Part shown: positions 51,248-64,000 of the stretch, one piece after another
How positions within the stretch are numbered: the stretch's first letter is position 1
How the letters are laid out: every line of letters starts with the position of its first letter
The notes under the pieces: generated by a model
Told to the model about the DNA's origin: nothing
The model's input: only the letters and a program-made list of their open reading frames with translations
Database searches by the model: none
Origin: Sporosarcina psychrophila
GTDB lineage: Bacteria; Bacillota; Bacilli; Bacillales_A; Planococcaceae
Assembly: GCF_001590685.1 (NCBI RefSeq)
Contig: NZ_CP014616.1
Span: 2,293,001-2,357,000, forward strand
DNA: 64,000 nt
Direction: 5' to 3'
Made by a program: the position numbers and the translations under genes

Positions 51248-51673
51248 TCAAAATAAATGTTCATATGGTGTTAGATCAATCTTCATTTCGGCCATTTTCT
51301 TGCGCAAAAATTTATGGTCCCGTTTTGGCGTTGCTTGTATATATCCGCGGACAATAAGATCGGAATCAATTTTCTTCGCATTTTCCTCAAGTGCTATCTC
51401 GCCAATCTTACCCGCGATTTTTTGCTTCGCTACGGGGCGGAATAATTCCGGTACTGGGACAACTAGCTCATTCAACAAAAGTTTCGCCTCGTCATTCCAA
51501 AGGTGCAGAGAGCTCTCCACATAATGCTCTTCCCAGTCAAGTGTAGATTTTCCGTCCGCTTTTGGGAACACTTTCAAAAATTTCCGGAACATGAAAAAGC
51601 CGCCGATGCCGAATAGCCCTATGAGGACAACGCACCAGAAAATGATGAACCACATAAATAGATCTTGCTGCAA
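51248..51673 (-). CDS. yneK: DUF2621 membrane-anchored protein (YneK)
   Basis: 141 residues. One N-terminal helix (FMWFIIFWCVVLIGLFGIGGFFMF) is followed by a soluble charged domain (LDWEEHYVESSLHLWNDEAKLLLNELVVPVPELF...), with conserved-looking RGYIQATPKRDHKFL near the end. Family and position next to ccdC match B. subtilis YneK, though here it is on the opposite strand to ccdC. Function is unknown. Confidence 0.85.
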   Translation of the reverse strand: MQQDLFMWFIIFWCVVLIGLFGIGGFFMFRKFLKVFPKADGKSTLDWEEHYVESSLHLWNDEAKLLLNELVVPVPELFRPVAKQKIAGKIGEIALEENAKKIDSDLIVRGYIQATPKRDHKFLRKKMAEMKIDLTPYEHLF

Positions 51674-51791
51674 CAGTCTTCACCTCTTCCATTCTATTCA
51701 CCATTATAAGAGCTTTTGTAAAAAAACACACGGACAATGTATTCCTTTCTTTAATTTCAGACTATATAAGGACACAAAGAAGGTGATAGTC

Positions 51792-51899
51792 ATGGCAACC
51801 CGCAAATTTAAGAATGCGGTTGGAGGAATTTATTCTGATGCTTTCGAGGTAAATGACTCTCCACTTTTTTTCATTTTATCCCGTATTAAAGGGCAGTAA
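51792..51899 (+). CDS. Small unknown protein
   Basis: 35 codons from ATG 51792 with AAGAAGGTGAT upstream. The start is MATRKFKNAVGGIYSDAFEV and the end LFFILSRIKGQ. Size and position (yneK-acnA interval, where B. subtilis has cotM and ssp genes) suggest a small spore-type or membrane-associated protein, but no family is recognised. It is followed by a G/C hairpin (51938-51959, AGTGGGGG/CCCCCACT). Confidence 0.45.
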   Translation: MATRKFKNAVGGIYSDAFEVNDSPLFFILSRIKGQ

Positions 51900-52158
51900 G
51901 ACCCCCATTTCAAGTCTTCAAGGACACAAGAAGAATAAGTGGGGGATGAAGCCCCCACTCTGATTGAAGATTAACTTTATCTCTTGCACCGAAACGAAAC
52001 GAAACTTGTCGATATATACTATGTACTCTTTTCCTTAAAGATGAAGTGAACTTCACAAATAAGTCACGGATTCGTCATGGAAGCAATCAGCTCCTCGCTT
52101 GTTTGAAGCCATTACTTCCGATATGATGAACGTATCAATTGATAGTGGAGGAAGACAA

Positions 52159-52752
52159 ATGAGAAAAAAACTTTTACTACCTTATGTATTACTTGTAGTG
52201 CTTATTTTAAGTGCGTGTTCTGCTGGTGGGTTCAAAGCGGAGCATAATTATAAAATTGAACCGTTTGAATTTACAAACCAGCACAATGAAAAGGTTTCAT
52301 TGGATGATATGAAAGGGAAAGTATGGCTGGCACAATTTGTTTTCACTGTTTGTACAAGTGCATGTCCGCCGATGATGATGAACATGGCAGACCTTGACAA
52401 AAAACTTATTGATGAAGGCATTGAAGATTACAAAATCGTATCATTCAGTATTGATCCCGATGTGGATACACCGGAAGCGATGCAAGATTACCTTGACTTG
52501 TATGACGTCCTGGATCAAAGCAGATGGGAAATGCTGACTGGGTATACACAAGAGAAAATTACTGACTTCGCTGCGAAGTCCTTCAAGACGCTTGTTGCTG
52601 ATATACCTGATTCGGATCAGGTAATGCACGCAACTTACTTTTCTCTTGTCAATCAAAAAGGGGAAGTCGTCAAAACCTATGACGGTATGACAGATGTACC
52701 ATTTGATGAAATCGTCAAGGATATGAAAGCACTTAGTAAAGAAGGTGCGTAA
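52159..52752 (+). CDS. SCO1/SenC/PrrC family lipoprotein
   Basis: 197 residues. The lipobox is ILSAC (Cys ~18). The thioredoxin-like domain has the copper motif VCTSACPP (CxxxC) and the distal His in MHATYFSLV. These proteins deliver copper to the Cu-A centre of cytochrome oxidase; B. subtilis YpmQ is the model. ATG 52159 follows GGAGGAAG; the longer frame from 52099 lacks a site. It adds to the respiratory and cytochrome genes of this area. Confidence 0.9.
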   Translation: MRKKLLLPYVLLVVLILSACSAGGFKAEHNYKIEPFEFTNQHNEKVSLDDMKGKVWLAQFVFTVCTSACPPMMMNMADLDKKLIDEGIEDYKIVSFSIDPDVDTPEAMQDYLDLYDVLDQSRWEMLTGYTQEKITDFAAKSFKTLVADIPDSDQVMHATYFSLVNQKGEVVKTYDGMTDVPFDEIVKDMKALSKEGA

Positions 52753-52790
52753 CTAAACAAAAGCAATACTGGATCTAACGGGGTGGAAAG

Positions 52791-53465
52791 ATGAAAAAAC
52801 AAAAACGTAAAGGCTTATCTATAAAAATGAAAGCAATGCTTATCATCCTGCTTATCCCGATTACTGTTACTATCTTCATATTAACAGCTATTATTTGGAC
52901 AGGTTTGAACAATCCAGAACTAATTCGGAAATCTGCAAGTGCATTGCTCGACATAGGGGAACGTCACACTGCAACGTCAATTCCGGAAGAGTACATTCCT
53001 ATCTATAAAGAGGCGGCGGAGGTTTATGGTATCCCGTGGACACTCCTTGCAGCACATCACCGCATTGAAACGCGGTTTTCAACGATGGATCCGCTTCTTT
53101 CACCCGTGGGTGCAGAAGGACATATGCAGTTCATGCCTTGCACATTTGTCGGCTGGACTTACCCGGGATGTAGCGGTCTTGGAAAAGGCGAAATTCCTGA
53201 AAAAGACAAGACAAATCCCGCTATCATCAAAGAATACGGCGGATACGGTGTCGATGGGAATGGTGACGGCATAGCCGATCCATATGATATCGAAGACGCA
53301 ATTTTTAGTGCCGCCAACTATCTTTCAAAAAGTGGCGCAGCAGATGGAGACTTGGAAAAGGCTATTTTCAATTATAACCGCAGTGAAAAGTACGTACAGG
53401 ACGTATTGCGATTTTTCAATGAATTCGAAGTCCAACGAGTTGACATGGAAGCAGCCAATAAATAA
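52791..53465 (+). CDS. Membrane-anchored lytic transglycosylase
   Basis: 224 residues. A basic start and one N-terminal helix (MLIILLIPITVTIFILTAIIW) are followed by an SLT-type domain: IPWTLLAAHHRIETRFS (catalytic Glu ~95), SPVGAEGHMQFMP, then YDIEDAIFSAANYLSKSG and an FNYNRSEKYVQDVL end. It would cleave glycan strands of peptidoglycan outside the membrane. Similar Bacillus proteins act in wall turnover or conjugation; no conjugation genes are near. GGGTGGAAAG precedes ATG 52791. Confidence 0.85.
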   Translation: MKKQKRKGLSIKMKAMLIILLIPITVTIFILTAIIWTGLNNPELIRKSASALLDIGERHTATSIPEEYIPIYKEAAEVYGIPWTLLAAHHRIETRFSTMDPLLSPVGAEGHMQFMPCTFVGWTYPGCSGLGKGEIPEKDKTNPAIIKEYGGYGVDGNGDGIADPYDIEDAIFSAANYLSKSGAADGDLEKAIFNYNRSEKYVQDVLRFFNEFEVQRVDMEAANK

Positions 53466-53469
53466 AATT

Positions 53470-53508
53470 AAAAAGATGGACCGCCAGTATATTGGGGTCC
53501 ATCTTTTT
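53470..53508 (+). terminator. Terminator
   Basis: AAAAGATGGACC/GGTCCATCTTTT with T-run. Confidence 0.9.
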
Positions 53509-53619
53509 ATTGCTTTGTAAATTATAAAATTCTTGGCCTAGGGATCACCTATGAAAGGCGATATTTCACGTCTAGACGTGGCAGGCGTTTCCGCTTTTGT
53601 ACTTCGTTATTAATTGGAA

Positions 53620-53883
53620 TTATGAAGCTTTACGCATTGATTTCATAATAAAGCTCACAATGAACACGAGGATAATCGCTCCAATGAAAGCAGGGAAAAT
53701 ATAGAAGTCAGAAATTTTCGGACCCCATTGCCCAAGTAGCATTCCACCAATCCATGCACCAATAATACCAGCGATAATGTTACCAATAATTCCACCTGGG
53801 ATATCTCTTCCCAAAATCATTCCTGCAAGCCAACCGATAATCCCGCCAATAATCAAAAACCAAATGAAACTCATACTGTCCAT
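53620..53883 (-). CDS. GlsB/YeaQ/YmgE-family small membrane protein
   Basis: 87 residues with three helices rich in Gly: IGWLAGMILGRDIPGGIIGNIIAG, the signature of the family, then IIGAWIGGMLLG and a last helix FIGAIILVFIVSFIMK. The database name 'transglycosylase-associated' has no functional basis. Members are stress-induced in many bacteria. AAGGAGATGG lies before ATG 53883 on the minus strand. Confidence 0.9.
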   Translation of the reverse strand: MDSMSFIWFLIIGGIIGWLAGMILGRDIPGGIIGNIIAGIIGAWIGGMLLGQWGPKISDFYIFPAFIGAIILVFIVSFIMKSMRKAS

Positions 53884-53985
53884 CTCCTTTTTAGTAATTT
53901 AAAATTTCCTCTATAGTCTTTGCAATAACCTTTATTACATGCCTTTAAACATCTTGAAGGAAAAATTACCGAAACTTCAAGAGTG

Positions 53986-54531
53986 TTAGCGGACAACAGT
54001 AACACCTAGCGTATTTTCAAAATGACGAAGTGCCCATGCATGACCTGCAGGATCGAAGCTCGCAACACCTTTTTCGTGGACGACAATATCAAATCCGCGG
54101 TTGTATGCATCGACAGCTGTATGAAGGATGCAAATATCCGTACAGACACCAACCAGATGCAATTCGGTAATTCTGCGTGCTCGAAGAAGCAACTCCAAAT
54201 CTGTGCCCGCAAATGCACTGAAACGTGTTTTGTCCATCCAAAGGATTTCTTCTTTGCGCTCATCATACAATTGTTGAAGGGAACCATACAGATTCCTGCC
54301 GGTAGTCCCACGTATATTATGTGGAGGAAATTGTTTTGTTTCAGGATGGTACAAATCGTCTAAATCATGCACATCAACTGGCATCACAACGAAATGATTG
54401 TCGTCTAAAAATTTCCCCGTTAACTCGGTGATATATTTTTCCAAGTGAATTCCTGGTTCTCCGCATGTAAGTGCACCATCTTCAGCCACGAAATCCATTG
54501 TATAATCAATAACTAACAACGCTTTCTTCAC
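53986..54531 (-). CDS. pncA: Isochorismatase-fold hydrolase, nicotinamidase-like
   Basis: 181 residues. The catalytic triad is visible: Asp in LVIDYTMDF (~8), Lys in MDKTRFSAF (~100) and Cys in VCTDICILHTA (~131-135). Metal ligands fit D/H in PVDVHDLDD. Length and motif spacing match B. subtilis PncA (YueJ), which deamidates nicotinamide in NAD salvage. Related cysteine hydrolases share the fold, so the substrate is likely but not certain. It is monocistronic. Confidence 0.82.
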   Translation of the reverse strand: MKKALLVIDYTMDFVAEDGALTCGEPGIHLEKYITELTGKFLDDNHFVVMPVDVHDLDDLYHPETKQFPPHNIRGTTGRNLYGSLQQLYDERKEEILWMDKTRFSAFAGTDLELLLRARRITELHLVGVCTDICILHTAVDAYNRGFDIVVHEKGVASFDPAGHAWALRHFENTLGVTVVR

Positions 54532-54624
54532 TTTATAACACCCCTTTTCATTCCATCATGCCATAATTTAGTGACTACTTCATTAATTTCTGCTAAAAGT
54601 GTTCCAAACGCTCCAAAAAGGGGT

Positions 54625-55035
54625 ATGTATTATTAAGTGCTCCCTTCACCGCAGCTCGTCAAATTCACAGAGACGAAATATGCGATTCCCTAGCGTACTT
54701 TTGAAGCTTGCATCGAAGAAATTCATGACTTCATGCATGCACATCCATTTTGCGTTCATCCCCCAATTGAATGCATAGTCGCTACTGATGATGATGTTCT
54801 TCTCAGTCCCACGCAAGAAGAGGAAACGGAGTTCATCGCGTTTCTTATGTACAAAGAATTGGACGCTTGCCTCTAAATTGAATGGGTATACATGCTAATC
54901 GAGATATACAACGAGCGGCCACATTTCGAAAAAGTGAACGATTTGAAGAATGAACAAATGCGGAAACTGTCACCAAATCTCAAATGGTTCATGAACATAT
55001 CCGACAGCAATATGATCCTTGTCGCGTTTTTATGA
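54625..55035 (+). pseudogene. Unknown protein gene with three in-frame stop codons
   Basis: ATG 54625 follows AAAAAGGGG. The frame MYY-stop-VLPSPQLVKFTETKYAIP-stop-RTFEACIEEIHDFMHAHPF ... continues with a TAA at 54874 and ends at TGA 55033. Codon use and amino-acid composition remain gene-like throughout (IEWVYMLIEIYNERPHF, KLSPNLKWFMNIS). All three stops (TAA 54634, TAG 54691, TAA 54874) are one C-to-T change from Gln codons. No homologue is recognised. It lies between pncA and acnA, a place without a gene in B. subtilis. Confidence 0.65.
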
Positions 55036-55096
55036 CAAATTACTTGCAAACTATCTTACGTATTATGAAGAGTTCTTAAGAGGGAGGGGAGTCATA

Positions 55097-55129
55097 ACAT
55101 TAACTTATGATAGACTATAAAGTTAATGT
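55097..55129 (+). promoter_or_regulatory. Inverted repeat upstream of acnA, candidate operator
   Basis: CATTAACTT (55098-55106) and AAGTTAATG (55120-55128) are perfect inverted arms 13 bases apart, about 100 bases before acnA, extended by TAT/ATA inside. B. subtilis citB is controlled through a dyad bound by CcpC; this could be the equivalent. Confidence 0.5.
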
Positions 55130-55230
55130 ATTTTACTTATGTGGGTTGATATTATATGATGAAGTAGAGAAAAGACGCTTATTTATAGCCTTTTCAGTAG
55201 TTTTCAGCAGATAGAAGGAGGAATTCAATA

Positions 55231-57945
55231 ATGGCAAAAAGCAATTTGCACAACAGCCGTACGTCATTCGATCTGAACGGTAAGACATATAACTATTATC
55301 GTCTTGCCGCACTCGAAGAAGCCGGTATCGCTAAAGTTTCCAATCTACCTTACTCGATTAAAGTGCTACTTGAATCCGTCCTACGTCAACACGACGGCTA
55401 TGTCATCAAAGACAATCATGTCGAAAACTTGGCGAAATGGGGGAAAGATGCGGACGCGGATGCAGAAGTACCATTCAAACCGTCACGCGTTATCCTTCAA
55501 GACTTCACGGGTGTACCTGTTGTTGTTGACCTTGCATCACTTCGTTCAGCAATGGCAGCAATGGGCGGCGACCCTAATAAAATCAATCCTGAAATTCCAG
55601 TTGATCTTGTTATTGACCACTCTGTACAAGTTGACCGTTATGGTTCGGCAGAAGCGCTTAACCTGAACATGGAACTTGAGTTCGAGCGTAACGCAGAACG
55701 TTACCAATTCCTAAGCTGGGCACAAAAAGCTTATGACAACTACCGTGCAGTACCACCTGCAACAGGAATCGTTCACCAAGTTAACCTTGAGTACTTGGCA
55801 AATGTTGTCCATGCAGTTGAAAACGAAGATGGCACATTCGAAACATACCCGGATACACTTGTAGGAACTGACTCCCACACGACGATGATCAACGGTATCG
55901 GTGTTCTTGGATGGGGTGTTGGTGGTATTGAAGCTGAAGCAGGCATGCTCGGACAACCTTCATACTTCCCGATTCCAGAAGTTATCGGTGTAAAACTTGT
56001 TGGTCAGCTTCCAAACGGAACGACAGCAACTGACCTAGCGCTGAAAGTGACACAAACACTTCGTGCACATGGCGTTGTTGGTAAATTCGTTGAGTTCTTC
56101 GGACCAGGTGTTGCACACTTACCACTTGCAGACCGTGCAACAATTGCGAACATGGCGCCTGAATACGGTGCAACATGCGGATTCTTCCCAGTAGATGAAG
56201 AAGCACTTGATTACATGCGTTTAACTGGCCGTGAAGATAGCGATATTGCAGTAGTTAAACAATACCTAGTTGAGAACGATATGTTCTTCACTGTAGAAAA
56301 CGAAGAACCAACATACACTGATGTTGTCGAAATCGACCTTACTGGTATTGTAGCGAACCTTGCTGGACCGAAACGTCCACAAGATTTGATTCCTCTTACA
56401 GAAATGCAAAGCTCATTCAACGAAGCAGTTGTTGCACCTGAAGGGAACCAAGGTTTCGGATTCTCTCCTAAAGAGCTAACGAAAAAAGCTACAATCGAAT
56501 TCGAAGACGGACGTTCTGTCGAAATTAAAACAGGTGACCTTGCAATCGCTGCAATCACTTCATGTACAAACACATCTAACCCATATGTTATGTTGGGTGC
56601 TGGACTTGTTGCGAAAAAAGCGGTTGAAAAAGGACTTACACCACCAGCTTACGTGAAAACATCACTTGCACCAGGTTCAAAAGTCGTTACAGGGTACCTG
56701 GAAGATTCAGGACTTAATGTGTTCTTGGATCAAATCGGATTCAACACAGTTGGATACGGCTGTACTACATGTATCGGTAACTCTGGACCGCTACTTCCTG
56801 AAATTGAAAAAGCAATCATGGGCAACGATATGCTAATGTCTTCAGTTCTTTCTGGTAACCGTAACTTTGAAGGACGTATTCACCCACTTGTGAAAGCAAA
56901 CTACTTGGCTTCACCGCCACTTGTTGTTGCTTATGCACTTGCTGGAACAGTCGATATCGACTTCGAAAAAGATCCAATTGGTAAAGACAAAGAAGGCTTT
57001 GATGTCTTCTTCAAAGATATTTGGCCTACTACGGAAGAAATTCAAGCAGTTGTTAAATCAACAGTTACTCCTGAGTTATTCCGTAAAGAATATGCACGGG
57101 TATTCACTGAGAACGAAGCATGGAATGCAATTGAAACTACAGACGATTCATTGTATGATTTCGATGAAAACTCAACGTATATTCAAAACCCACCATTCTT
57201 CGAAGGACTTGCAAAAGAACCGGCTGACATTCAAGCACTTTCAGGGCTTCGTGTCATTGGTAAATTTGGCGATTCAATCACAACGGACCATATTTCACCT
57301 GCAGGCGCAATCGGTAAAGATACACCGGCTGGTAAATACTTGATCGACAATGGCGTAAGCCCTCGTTTCTTCAACTCGTACGGTTCACGCCGTGGTAACC
57401 ATGAAGTAATGATGCGCGGTACATTCGCTAATATCCGTATTCGTAACCAAATTGCGAAAGGCACAGAAGGCGGATTCACGACTTACTGGCCAACAAAAGA
57501 GATTATGCCAATTTATGATGCTGCTATGAAGTATCAAGAAGAAGGCACGGGTCTTGCAATCATCACTGGTAAAGACTACGGAATGGGTTCTTCACGTGAC
57601 TGGGCTGCGAAAGGTACATCACTTCTCGGTATCAGAACAGTTATCGCTGAAAGCTACGAGCGTATTCACCGTTCAAACCTTGTTATGATGGGCGTACTTC
57701 CACTTCAATTCATGAAAGGCGATAGTGCTGAAACACTTGGCCTTACTGGTGAAGAAGAAATCAACGTTAATATCGCAGAAGGCGTTAAACCACGCGACAT
57801 TCTGAAAGTAACAGCAACTGCGAAAAACGGTTCTGTCAAAGAATTCGACGTACTAGCACGCTTTGACTCAGAAGTTGAAGTTGACTACTACCGTCACGGC
57901 GGAATCCTGCAAATGGTTCTTCGTGATAAAATGAAAACGAACTAA
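55231..57945 (+). CDS. acnA: Aconitate hydratase
   Basis: 904 residues. Isomerises citrate to isocitrate in the TCA cycle; the apo-protein can bind RNA in Bacillus. The [4Fe-4S] Cys ligands are at ~445 (SCTNTSNP), ~511 and ~514 ([12 protein letters not shown]). Other family blocks: [49 protein letters not shown] near the C-terminus. GAAGGAGGA precedes ATG 55231. Neighbour yneP follows after a terminator, as in B. subtilis citB. Confidence 0.98.
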   Translation: MAKSNLHNSRTSFDLNGKTYNYYRLAALEEAGIAKVSNLPYSIKVLLESVLRQHDGYVIKDNHVENLAKWGKDADADAEVPFKPSRVILQDFTGVPVVVDLASLRSAMAAMGGDPNKINPEIPVDLVIDHSVQVDRYGSAEALNLNMELEFERNAERYQFLSWAQKAYDNYRAVPPATGIVHQVNLEYLANVVHAVENEDGTFETYPDTLVGTDSHTTMINGIGVLGWGVGGIEAEAGMLGQPSYFPIPEVIGVKLVGQLPNGTTATDLALKVTQTLRAHGVVGKFVEFFGPGVAHLPLADRATIANMAPEYGATCGFFPVDEEALDYMRLTGREDSDIAVVKQYLVENDMFFTVENEEPTYTDVVEIDLTGIVANLAGPKRPQDLIPLTEMQSSFNEAVVAPEGNQGFGFSPKELTKKATIEFEDGRSVEIKTGDLAIAAITSCTNTSNPYVMLGAGLVAKKAVEKGLTPPAYVKTSLAPGSKVVTGYLEDSGLNVFLDQIGFNTVGYGCTTCIGNSGPLLPEIEKAIMGNDMLMSSVLSGNRNFEGRIHPLVKANYLASPPLVVAYALAGTVDIDFEKDPIGKDKEGFDVFFKDIWPTTEEIQAVVKSTVTPELFRKEYARVFTENEAWNAIETTDDSLYDFDENSTYIQNPPFFEGLAKEPADIQALSGLRVIGKFGDSITTDHISPAGAIGKDTPAGKYLIDNGVSPRFFNSYGSRRGNHEVMMRGTFANIRIRNQIAKGTEGGFTTYWPTKEIMPIYDAAMKYQEEGTGLAIITGKDYGMGSSRDWAAKGTSLLGIRTVIAESYERIHRSNLVMMGVLPLQFMKGDSAETLGLTGEEEINVNIAEGVKPRDILKVTATAKNGSVKEFDVLARFDSEVEVDYYRHGGILQMVLRDKMKTN

Positions 57946-57958
57946 TTTTAATAGGTAG

Positions 57959-57988
57959 AGGTGTCCGATTTAATCGGGCACCTTTTTT
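57959..57988 (+). terminator. acnA terminator
   Basis: AGGTGtCCGAT/ATCGGgCACCT with six T. Confidence 0.9.
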
Positions 57989-58053
57989 CTGCTTAGACTT
58001 CAGTTCAGCTTTTTCAGCATGGCTTTTGTATAATGGGTAGTGAGGTGATGGTA

Positions 58054-58479
58054 GTGTTTATCAGTGAAAAAGAAATTGAAATCAGATATGCAGAGACAGA
58101 TCAGATGGGAATCGTCTATCACGCGAATTATTTAGTATGGATGGAGATCGGACGTACGAAGTTGATTGAGGACTTAGGCTATACATACGCGCAACTGGAG
58201 GCAGATGGCTTCTTGTCGCCGGTGACGGACTTATCTATTCAATATAAGGCAGCGATGAAATACGGACAGAAAGCGACTGTACGGACGTGGGTAGAGTCAC
58301 ACGGAAGGCTACGTACAACTTATGGCTATGAAATCCTCCATGAGGACGGCACAATTTCAGCAACAGCAAAATCGGAACATGTCGTCGTGAGAAAAGGCTC
58401 ATTTCGTCCCGTTTCCCTAAAGAAAATCGCGCCAGATTGGGATGCTAAATATACAGAAGTGAAGCGATGTAAAGACTAA
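58054..58479 (+). CDS. yneP: Acyl-CoA thioesterase, 4HBT type (YneP)
   Basis: About 141 residues of a hot-dog fold. The active-site motif ETDQMGIVYHANYLVWMEIGR carries the Asp of 4-hydroxybenzoyl-CoA thioesterases. GTG 58054 follows GAGGTGAT by 5 bases. The ATG at 58033 overlaps a TATAAT -10 (58029-58034) and cannot be the usual start. Position between acnA and yneQ matches B. subtilis. Confidence 0.88.
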   Translation: MFISEKEIEIRYAETDQMGIVYHANYLVWMEIGRTKLIEDLGYTYAQLEADGFLSPVTDLSIQYKAAMKYGQKATVRTWVESHGRLRTTYGYEILHEDGTISATAKSEHVVVRKGSFRPVSLKKIAPDWDAKYTEVKRCKD

Positions 58480-58781
58480 TGGCATTTGGGATACAGCGTG
58501 TAGAACTGCAAGCTTGGAAAAAAGCAGTTAGTGAAGGGGAAATGGCATTTTTAACTCATTACTGGCTTGATGAACGCTTTCCAGGATGCAATACAGTAAC
58601 CAAAGCAGGTTGCGCAGATATCAGCAAACTTGTCGAATGGGGCAAGCAATATGGATTGAAGCGGGAGTGGATCGATATGAGGGAAGATTATCCTCATTTT
58701 GATTTGTTTGGTAAGCACGAACGAGACATTTTACTTAAAGAAGGACTCCATAATCAATTAAAACGGTTCAATCTACTTTAA
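58479..58781 (+). CDS. yneQ: YneQ-like protein
   Basis: 100 residues. Its ATG overlaps the yneP stop by one base. No catalytic motif is evident; conserved-looking segments are HYWLDERFPGCNTVTKAGC and MREDYPHFDLFGKHERD. Family and place match B. subtilis YneQ, of unknown function. It ends before a bidirectional terminator. Confidence 0.85.
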   Translation: MAFGIQRVELQAWKKAVSEGEMAFLTHYWLDERFPGCNTVTKAGCADISKLVEWGKQYGLKREWIDMREDYPHFDLFGKHERDILLKEGLHNQLKRFNLL

Positions 58782-58867
58782 TGAGTGTGTTGTATAACAG
58801 TTTCACGTTTTTTGGAGTTAATAATTGTCTATTGTCAGCAAAGCCTTACCTACTCATAAATAAATGA

Positions 58868-58903
58868 AGAAAAGCGTGAGGCATATGGCCATCACGCTTT
58901 TTC
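58868..58903. terminator. Bidirectional terminator
   Basis: AAAGCGTGA/TCACGCTTT with an inner GGC/GCC. The yneR stop lies inside the stem. Confidence 0.85.
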
Positions 58904-59185
58904 GTATGAATAAATAAGTTCATGCAGTTTAGGATCCACATTGACATGTAGGTCATGACCAAGGAAATACCATTTGTCTCGGCTTTCGATATAATAACGA
59001 ACACTATTATGCTCTGTTTCAATGGCTACTTCATCCGGTTGCTCTTTCGTTACACCAAGTGAAAAGCCTGCCTGAATCGAACTGGATCCACCGTATCTTG
59101 CAAAAAAGCGGATAGCATCACCAGGTTCAGCTTCCATCTCCTCTTTAAACCACAAAAGCGCTTCTTTCGACAAAATAATCTTCAT
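58892..59185 (-). CDS. yneR: HesB/IscA-like protein YneR
   Basis: 97 residues of the HesB-like fold (ILSKEALLWFKEEME, AIRFFARYGGSSSIQAGFSLGV, DLHVNVDPKLHELIY). The three Cys of true A-type Fe-S carriers are absent, as in B. subtilis YneR, so a cluster role is doubtful. The start at ATG 59185 (MKIILSK) is chosen over 59218 because GGAAAGG lies upstream and the extra residues are not family-like. Confidence 0.85.
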   Translation of the reverse strand: MKIILSKEALLWFKEEMEAEPGDAIRFFARYGGSSSIQAGFSLGVTKEQPDEVAIETEHNSVRYYIESRDKWYFLGHDLHVNVDPKLHELIYSYEKA

Positions 59186-59222
59186 TGGAAACACCAGCCT
59201 TTCCGTTGCTACATCCATTGTA

Positions 59223-59825
59223 TTATAACCACTTCACTTTTGGCTCGGTTCCTGCTTTGATCCGACCGATATTCTCCCGGTGACGATAGAAGATAAAGGC
59301 ACCGAAAAGACCAATCATCACCATCAAATAAATATCGCCTGTTCGGAGGTAAAAATAGATACTGTATACAAATCCAACGACAGATACGATCATTGATGAT
59401 AAGCTCACCATTTTCGTTACTTTTAAAGCGATGAAAAATGTTGCGAGCACAATGATGAAAACAGGCCATTCATAGGCAAGCAACACACCGCCGGATGTCG
59501 CTACAGCTTTGCCACCTTTGAAATGGGCGAAGACGGGATACATATGTCCGACGACTGCAAGAAGTCCTGGAATAAGAGGGTGGACGCTAACACTGTCGAA
59601 AATAGGCAAGAGCGGCAATAATGCAGCTGCAGTACCTTTTAAAATATCCAGAATAGTTACGGTAAGTCCCGCTGTTTTGCCGAGTACACGGAAGGTATTC
59701 GTACCACCTAGGTTGCCGCTACCATGTTGTCGGATGTCGGTCTTGTAAAAAAGTTTCCCAACCCAGAGTGCAGAAGGAATTGAGCCAATTAAATAAGCAA
59801 GTAGTAAAAGTATGATAAGTTCCAT
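59223..59825 (-). CDS. plsY: Acyl-phosphate glycerol-3-phosphate acyltransferase PlsY
   Basis: 200 residues with five helices. PlsY makes lysophosphatidate from acyl-phosphate in the membrane. The three family motifs are present: GSIPSALWVGKLF with the following GSGNLGGTN, HMYPVFAHFKGGKAVATSGG, and HRENIGRIKAG at the C-terminus. AAGGAGTACG lies before the ATG on the minus strand. It is divergent from parE, as in B. subtilis. Confidence 0.96.
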   Translation of the reverse strand: MELIILLLLAYLIGSIPSALWVGKLFYKTDIRQHGSGNLGGTNTFRVLGKTAGLTVTILDILKGTAAALLPLLPIFDSVSVHPLIPGLLAVVGHMYPVFAHFKGGKAVATSGGVLLAYEWPVFIIVLATFFIALKVTKMVSLSSMIVSVVGFVYSIYFYLRTGDIYLMVMIGLFGAFIFYRHRENIGRIKAGTEPKVKWL

Positions 59826-60058
59826 TGACGTACTCCTTTTTTAGTTTGTCTATGTATAGACCTAGTTTAGCAGAACCGTGAAGTTGCGACAATGGGCTTC
59901 ATGTGAAGAATGAGCGAACCAAGTTAAGCAGTTATAGCCTAATTTCTGATTTTTGTACCCCTAACAGCTGATTTGAGAGACGAACAATTTCCTGTCTTCG
60001 TTGCAATAAAAGTCTATCTTCTATACAATTAATTGAGCAAGCTTCCGAAAACGTTGAT

Positions 60059-64000
<3,942 letters not shown>

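Overview
The window is chromosomal DNA of a low-GC, spore-former-type Firmicute (Bacillales), most likely Planococcaceae and Sporosarcina-like. That placement is an inference. It rests on strong AGGAGG-type ribosome binding sites, frequent TTG/GTG starts, a proline-type T-box, and a right end in the order ccdA-ccdC-yneK ... acnA-yneP-yneQ-yneR-plsY-parE-parC, which matches the Bacillus subtilis yne region. No rRNA, tRNA, CRISPR array or complete prophage was seen.

Layout. (1) 0.2-5 kb: single enzyme genes of an accessory type (APH-like and ANT-like transferases, a methyltransferase, HAD, DinB) and one pseudogene with an in-frame stop. (2) 5-6.2 kb: ccsB. (3) 6.3-11.5 kb: a copper/zinc island (decayed copZ paralogue, czcD, csoR, copZ, copA). 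It carries five candidate CsoR boxes and a duplicated copZ-to-copA intergenic segment that now sits in front of czcD. (4) 11.5-18.9 kb: S66 peptidase, HAD, Nudix, GrpB and GNAT genes, then an ECF sigma / PadR-like / SEDS-like membrane protein operon in which the catalytic SEDS Asp is Asn. (5) 19-24.3 kb: proC behind a T-box, a ydjG/ydjI-like zinc-ribbon and SPFH pair, an MBL hydrolase and an SDR. (6) 24.3-33.1 kb: a decayed serine recombinase, an ArsR-SRPBCC pair, a large atypical UvrA-like ATPase, two PadR-like genes, a divergent EPSP synthase, a VOC protein and a frameshifted APH. (7) 33.1-41.8 kb: an AT-rich island, the most unusual part. It holds two paralogous modules, each with an Rgg/MutR-like regulator divergent from a 16-residue peptide gene (ending DIWIIGGG and DIWLISGG) that is followed by secreted-protein genes. 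The modules are separated by repeated 3' ends of a tyrosine recombinase gene, whose intact copy closes the island. (8) 42-49.3 kb: a double-HTH/RHH protein, GNAT, ogt, a DUF4362-like lipoprotein and a heterodimeric ABC exporter. (9) 49.5-64 kb: conserved core with ccdA-ccdC, yneK, SCO, lytic transglycosylase, nicotinamidase, a pseudogene with three in-frame stops, acnA, yneP-yneR, plsY, parE and the 5' part of parC.

The best candidate for an undescribed system is the twin Rgg-like/short-hydrophobic-peptide module at 33.5-39.6 kb. The peptides resemble mature streptococcal SHP pheromones (D-I-x-I-I-x-G-G) but lie in a Bacillales-type genome. Each would plausibly switch on its neighbouring secreted-protein genes: in one module a secreted protein, a permuted papain-like (C92-type) protein, a lipoprotein and a membrane protein; in the other a secreted protein whose signal-peptide codons are broken at a poly-A run.
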